Assembly (NCBI GenBank): GCA_949471785.1
Contig: CASWRE010000006.1
Coordinates: 1-64,000 of the forward strand
Length of the DNA: 64,000 nucleotides
Source of the DNA: an uncultured Lachnospiraceae bacterium
GTDB taxonomy: Bacteria > Bacillota > Clostridia > Lachnospirales > Lachnospiraceae
Direction: 5' to 3'
How positions within the stretch are numbered: the first letter of the stretch is position 1; each line of letters opens with the position of its first letter. Positions 63,393 to 64,000 of this stretch are shown in pieces. The translations under genes and the position numbers were made by a program. The notes beneath the pieces are model-generated. The model saw only the letters and a list, made by a program, of their open reading frames with translations, ran no database searches and was not told the DNA's origin.

Positions 63393-64000
63393 TTACTCTT
63401 CATCCAGCTTCAGTACGCTCATAAAGGCTTTCTGCGGAATCTCCACATTACCGATCTGGCGCATCCGCTTCTTGCCCTCTTTCTGTTTCTCCAGAAGCTT
63501 TCTTTTCCTGGAAATATCACCGCCGTAACATTTAGCCAACACGTCCTTGCGCATGGCCTTCACGGTCTCCCGGGCAATGATCTTGCCGCCCACCGCCGCC
63601 TGAATGGGAATTTCAAACAGATGCCGGGGAATCTCTCCTTTCAGCCGCTCGCACATCCGGCGTCCCCGCTCGTAAGCCGAATCGGCAAATACAATGAAAG
63701 ACAGAGCGTCCACCTCCTCGTGATTGATCAGGATGTCCAGCTTCACGAGCCGGCTGGTCTGATAGCCCAGAATTTCATAATCAAAGGAAGCATACCCGCG
63801 GGAGCGGGATTTCAGCGCGTCGAAAAAGTCGTATATAATCTCGTTTAAGGGCAAATGGTATGTCAGCAGGGCCCTGGTGGTCTCGATATACTCCATTCCC
63901 TGGTATTCGCCCCGCCGCTCCTGGCACAGATCCATGATCGGCCCGATATACTCCGTCGTTACCATGATCTCCGCCTTCACCATGGGCTCCTCCATAAAGT
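63393..64000 (-). CDS. lepA: elongation factor 4 (LepA), 3' part only
   Basis: About the last 202 residues of a LepA-type translational GTPase, cut by the right window edge. The GTPase domain is outside. The C-terminal LepA-specific part is complete and includes the segments [13 protein letters not shown] and [16 protein letters not shown] and ends near [13 protein letters not shown]. LepA back-translocates stalled ribosomes. It reads into hemW 18 nt downstream. Confidence 0.95.
   Translation of the reverse strand, partial: FMEEPMVKAEIMVTTEYIGPIMDLCQERRGEYQGMEYIETTRALLTYHLPLNEIIYDFFDALKSRSRGYASFDYEILGYQTSRLVKLDILINHEEVDALSFIVFADSAYERGRRMCERLKGEIPRHLFEIPIQAAVGGKIIARETVKAMRKDVLAKCYGGDISRKRKLLEKQKEGKKRMRQIGNVEIPQKAFMSVLKLDEE

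Noticed and set aside
1-64000. Prophage, integrase, transposase or plasmid functions
   Set aside because: All protein genes seen are chromosomal housekeeping or ordinary transport genes, with no mobile gene families and no tRNA-flanking integration signs at the tRNA-Leu.

Overview
The window looks like a bacterial chromosome segment from a Gram-positive anaerobe of the class Clostridia, most likely Lachnospiraceae. This is inferred from the gene families, not from any search. Supporting signs are Bacillota-type gene orders (mraZ-rsmH-ftsL-PBP-mraY-murD-ftsW; priA-def-fmt-rsmB-rlmN-prpC-prkC-rsgA-thiN), good GGAGG ribosome binding sites, sigma-A-type promoters, a MurE with the meso-diaminopimelate motif DNPR, and moderately GC-rich DNA. 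Nearly every gene is on the minus strand, so replication probably also runs right to left here. Only aroE and one tRNA-Leu are on the plus strand. I saw no prophage, transposase, integrase or CRISPR array.

Layout from left to right; transcription mostly runs right to left. (1) 1-1290: a 200-bp palindromic element, then aroE on the plus strand, sharing a bidirectional terminator with ftsZ. (2) 1296-14822: a division and cell wall (dcw) cluster, transcribed mraZ, rsmH, ftsL, two tandem class B PBPs, mraY, murD, ftsW, murA, divIB, then ftsZ from its own promoter. A sigma-A promoter with MraZ-type repeated boxes sits in front of mraZ. murE, murF, murG and ftsA are not in the cluster. (3) 14903-17376: a small conserved-looking protein, ychF and lgt, from one promoter that carries a perfect inverted repeat. 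(4) 17448-29567: a 10-gene operon murE-priA-def-fmt-rsmB-rlmN-prpC-prkC-rsgA-thiN joining peptidoglycan precursor synthesis, replication restart, translation initiation, rRNA modification and Ser/Thr kinase signalling. (5) 29483-36389: an oligopeptide ABC transporter (oppB-C-D-F-A) from a consensus promoter, followed by an intergenic region with hairpins. (6) 36472-44460: a probable operon carA-carB-uppP-carbamate kinase-like-nitroreductase-glycosylasparaginase. (7) 44537-44687: tRNA-Leu(CAG) from a consensus promoter.

(8) 44738-50905: bifunctional PBP1A, a divergent signal peptidase II-like protein, a zinc-ribbon protein, a ClpX-type unfoldase and an HtrA-like protease. (9) 50967-55016: a cyclic-di-AMP locus with cdaA, cdaR, an HPr-like protein with Glu where HPr has its phosphorylated His15, and two membrane proteins I do not recognise. 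(10) 55160-64000: comFC, recD2, mreB/mbl, uvrA, hemW and the 3' part of lepA, cut by the window edge.

The common theme is envelope growth: precursor synthesis (MurA, MurD, MurE, MraY, UppP), polymerisation (FtsW, three PBPs), division (FtsZ, DivIB, FtsL), shape (MreB) and two signalling systems that often act on the wall (PrkC/PrpC and c-di-AMP). The least explained parts are the c-di-AMP locus, the divergent carbamate kinase beside carAB, the mraZ control region, and several structured intergenic regions.
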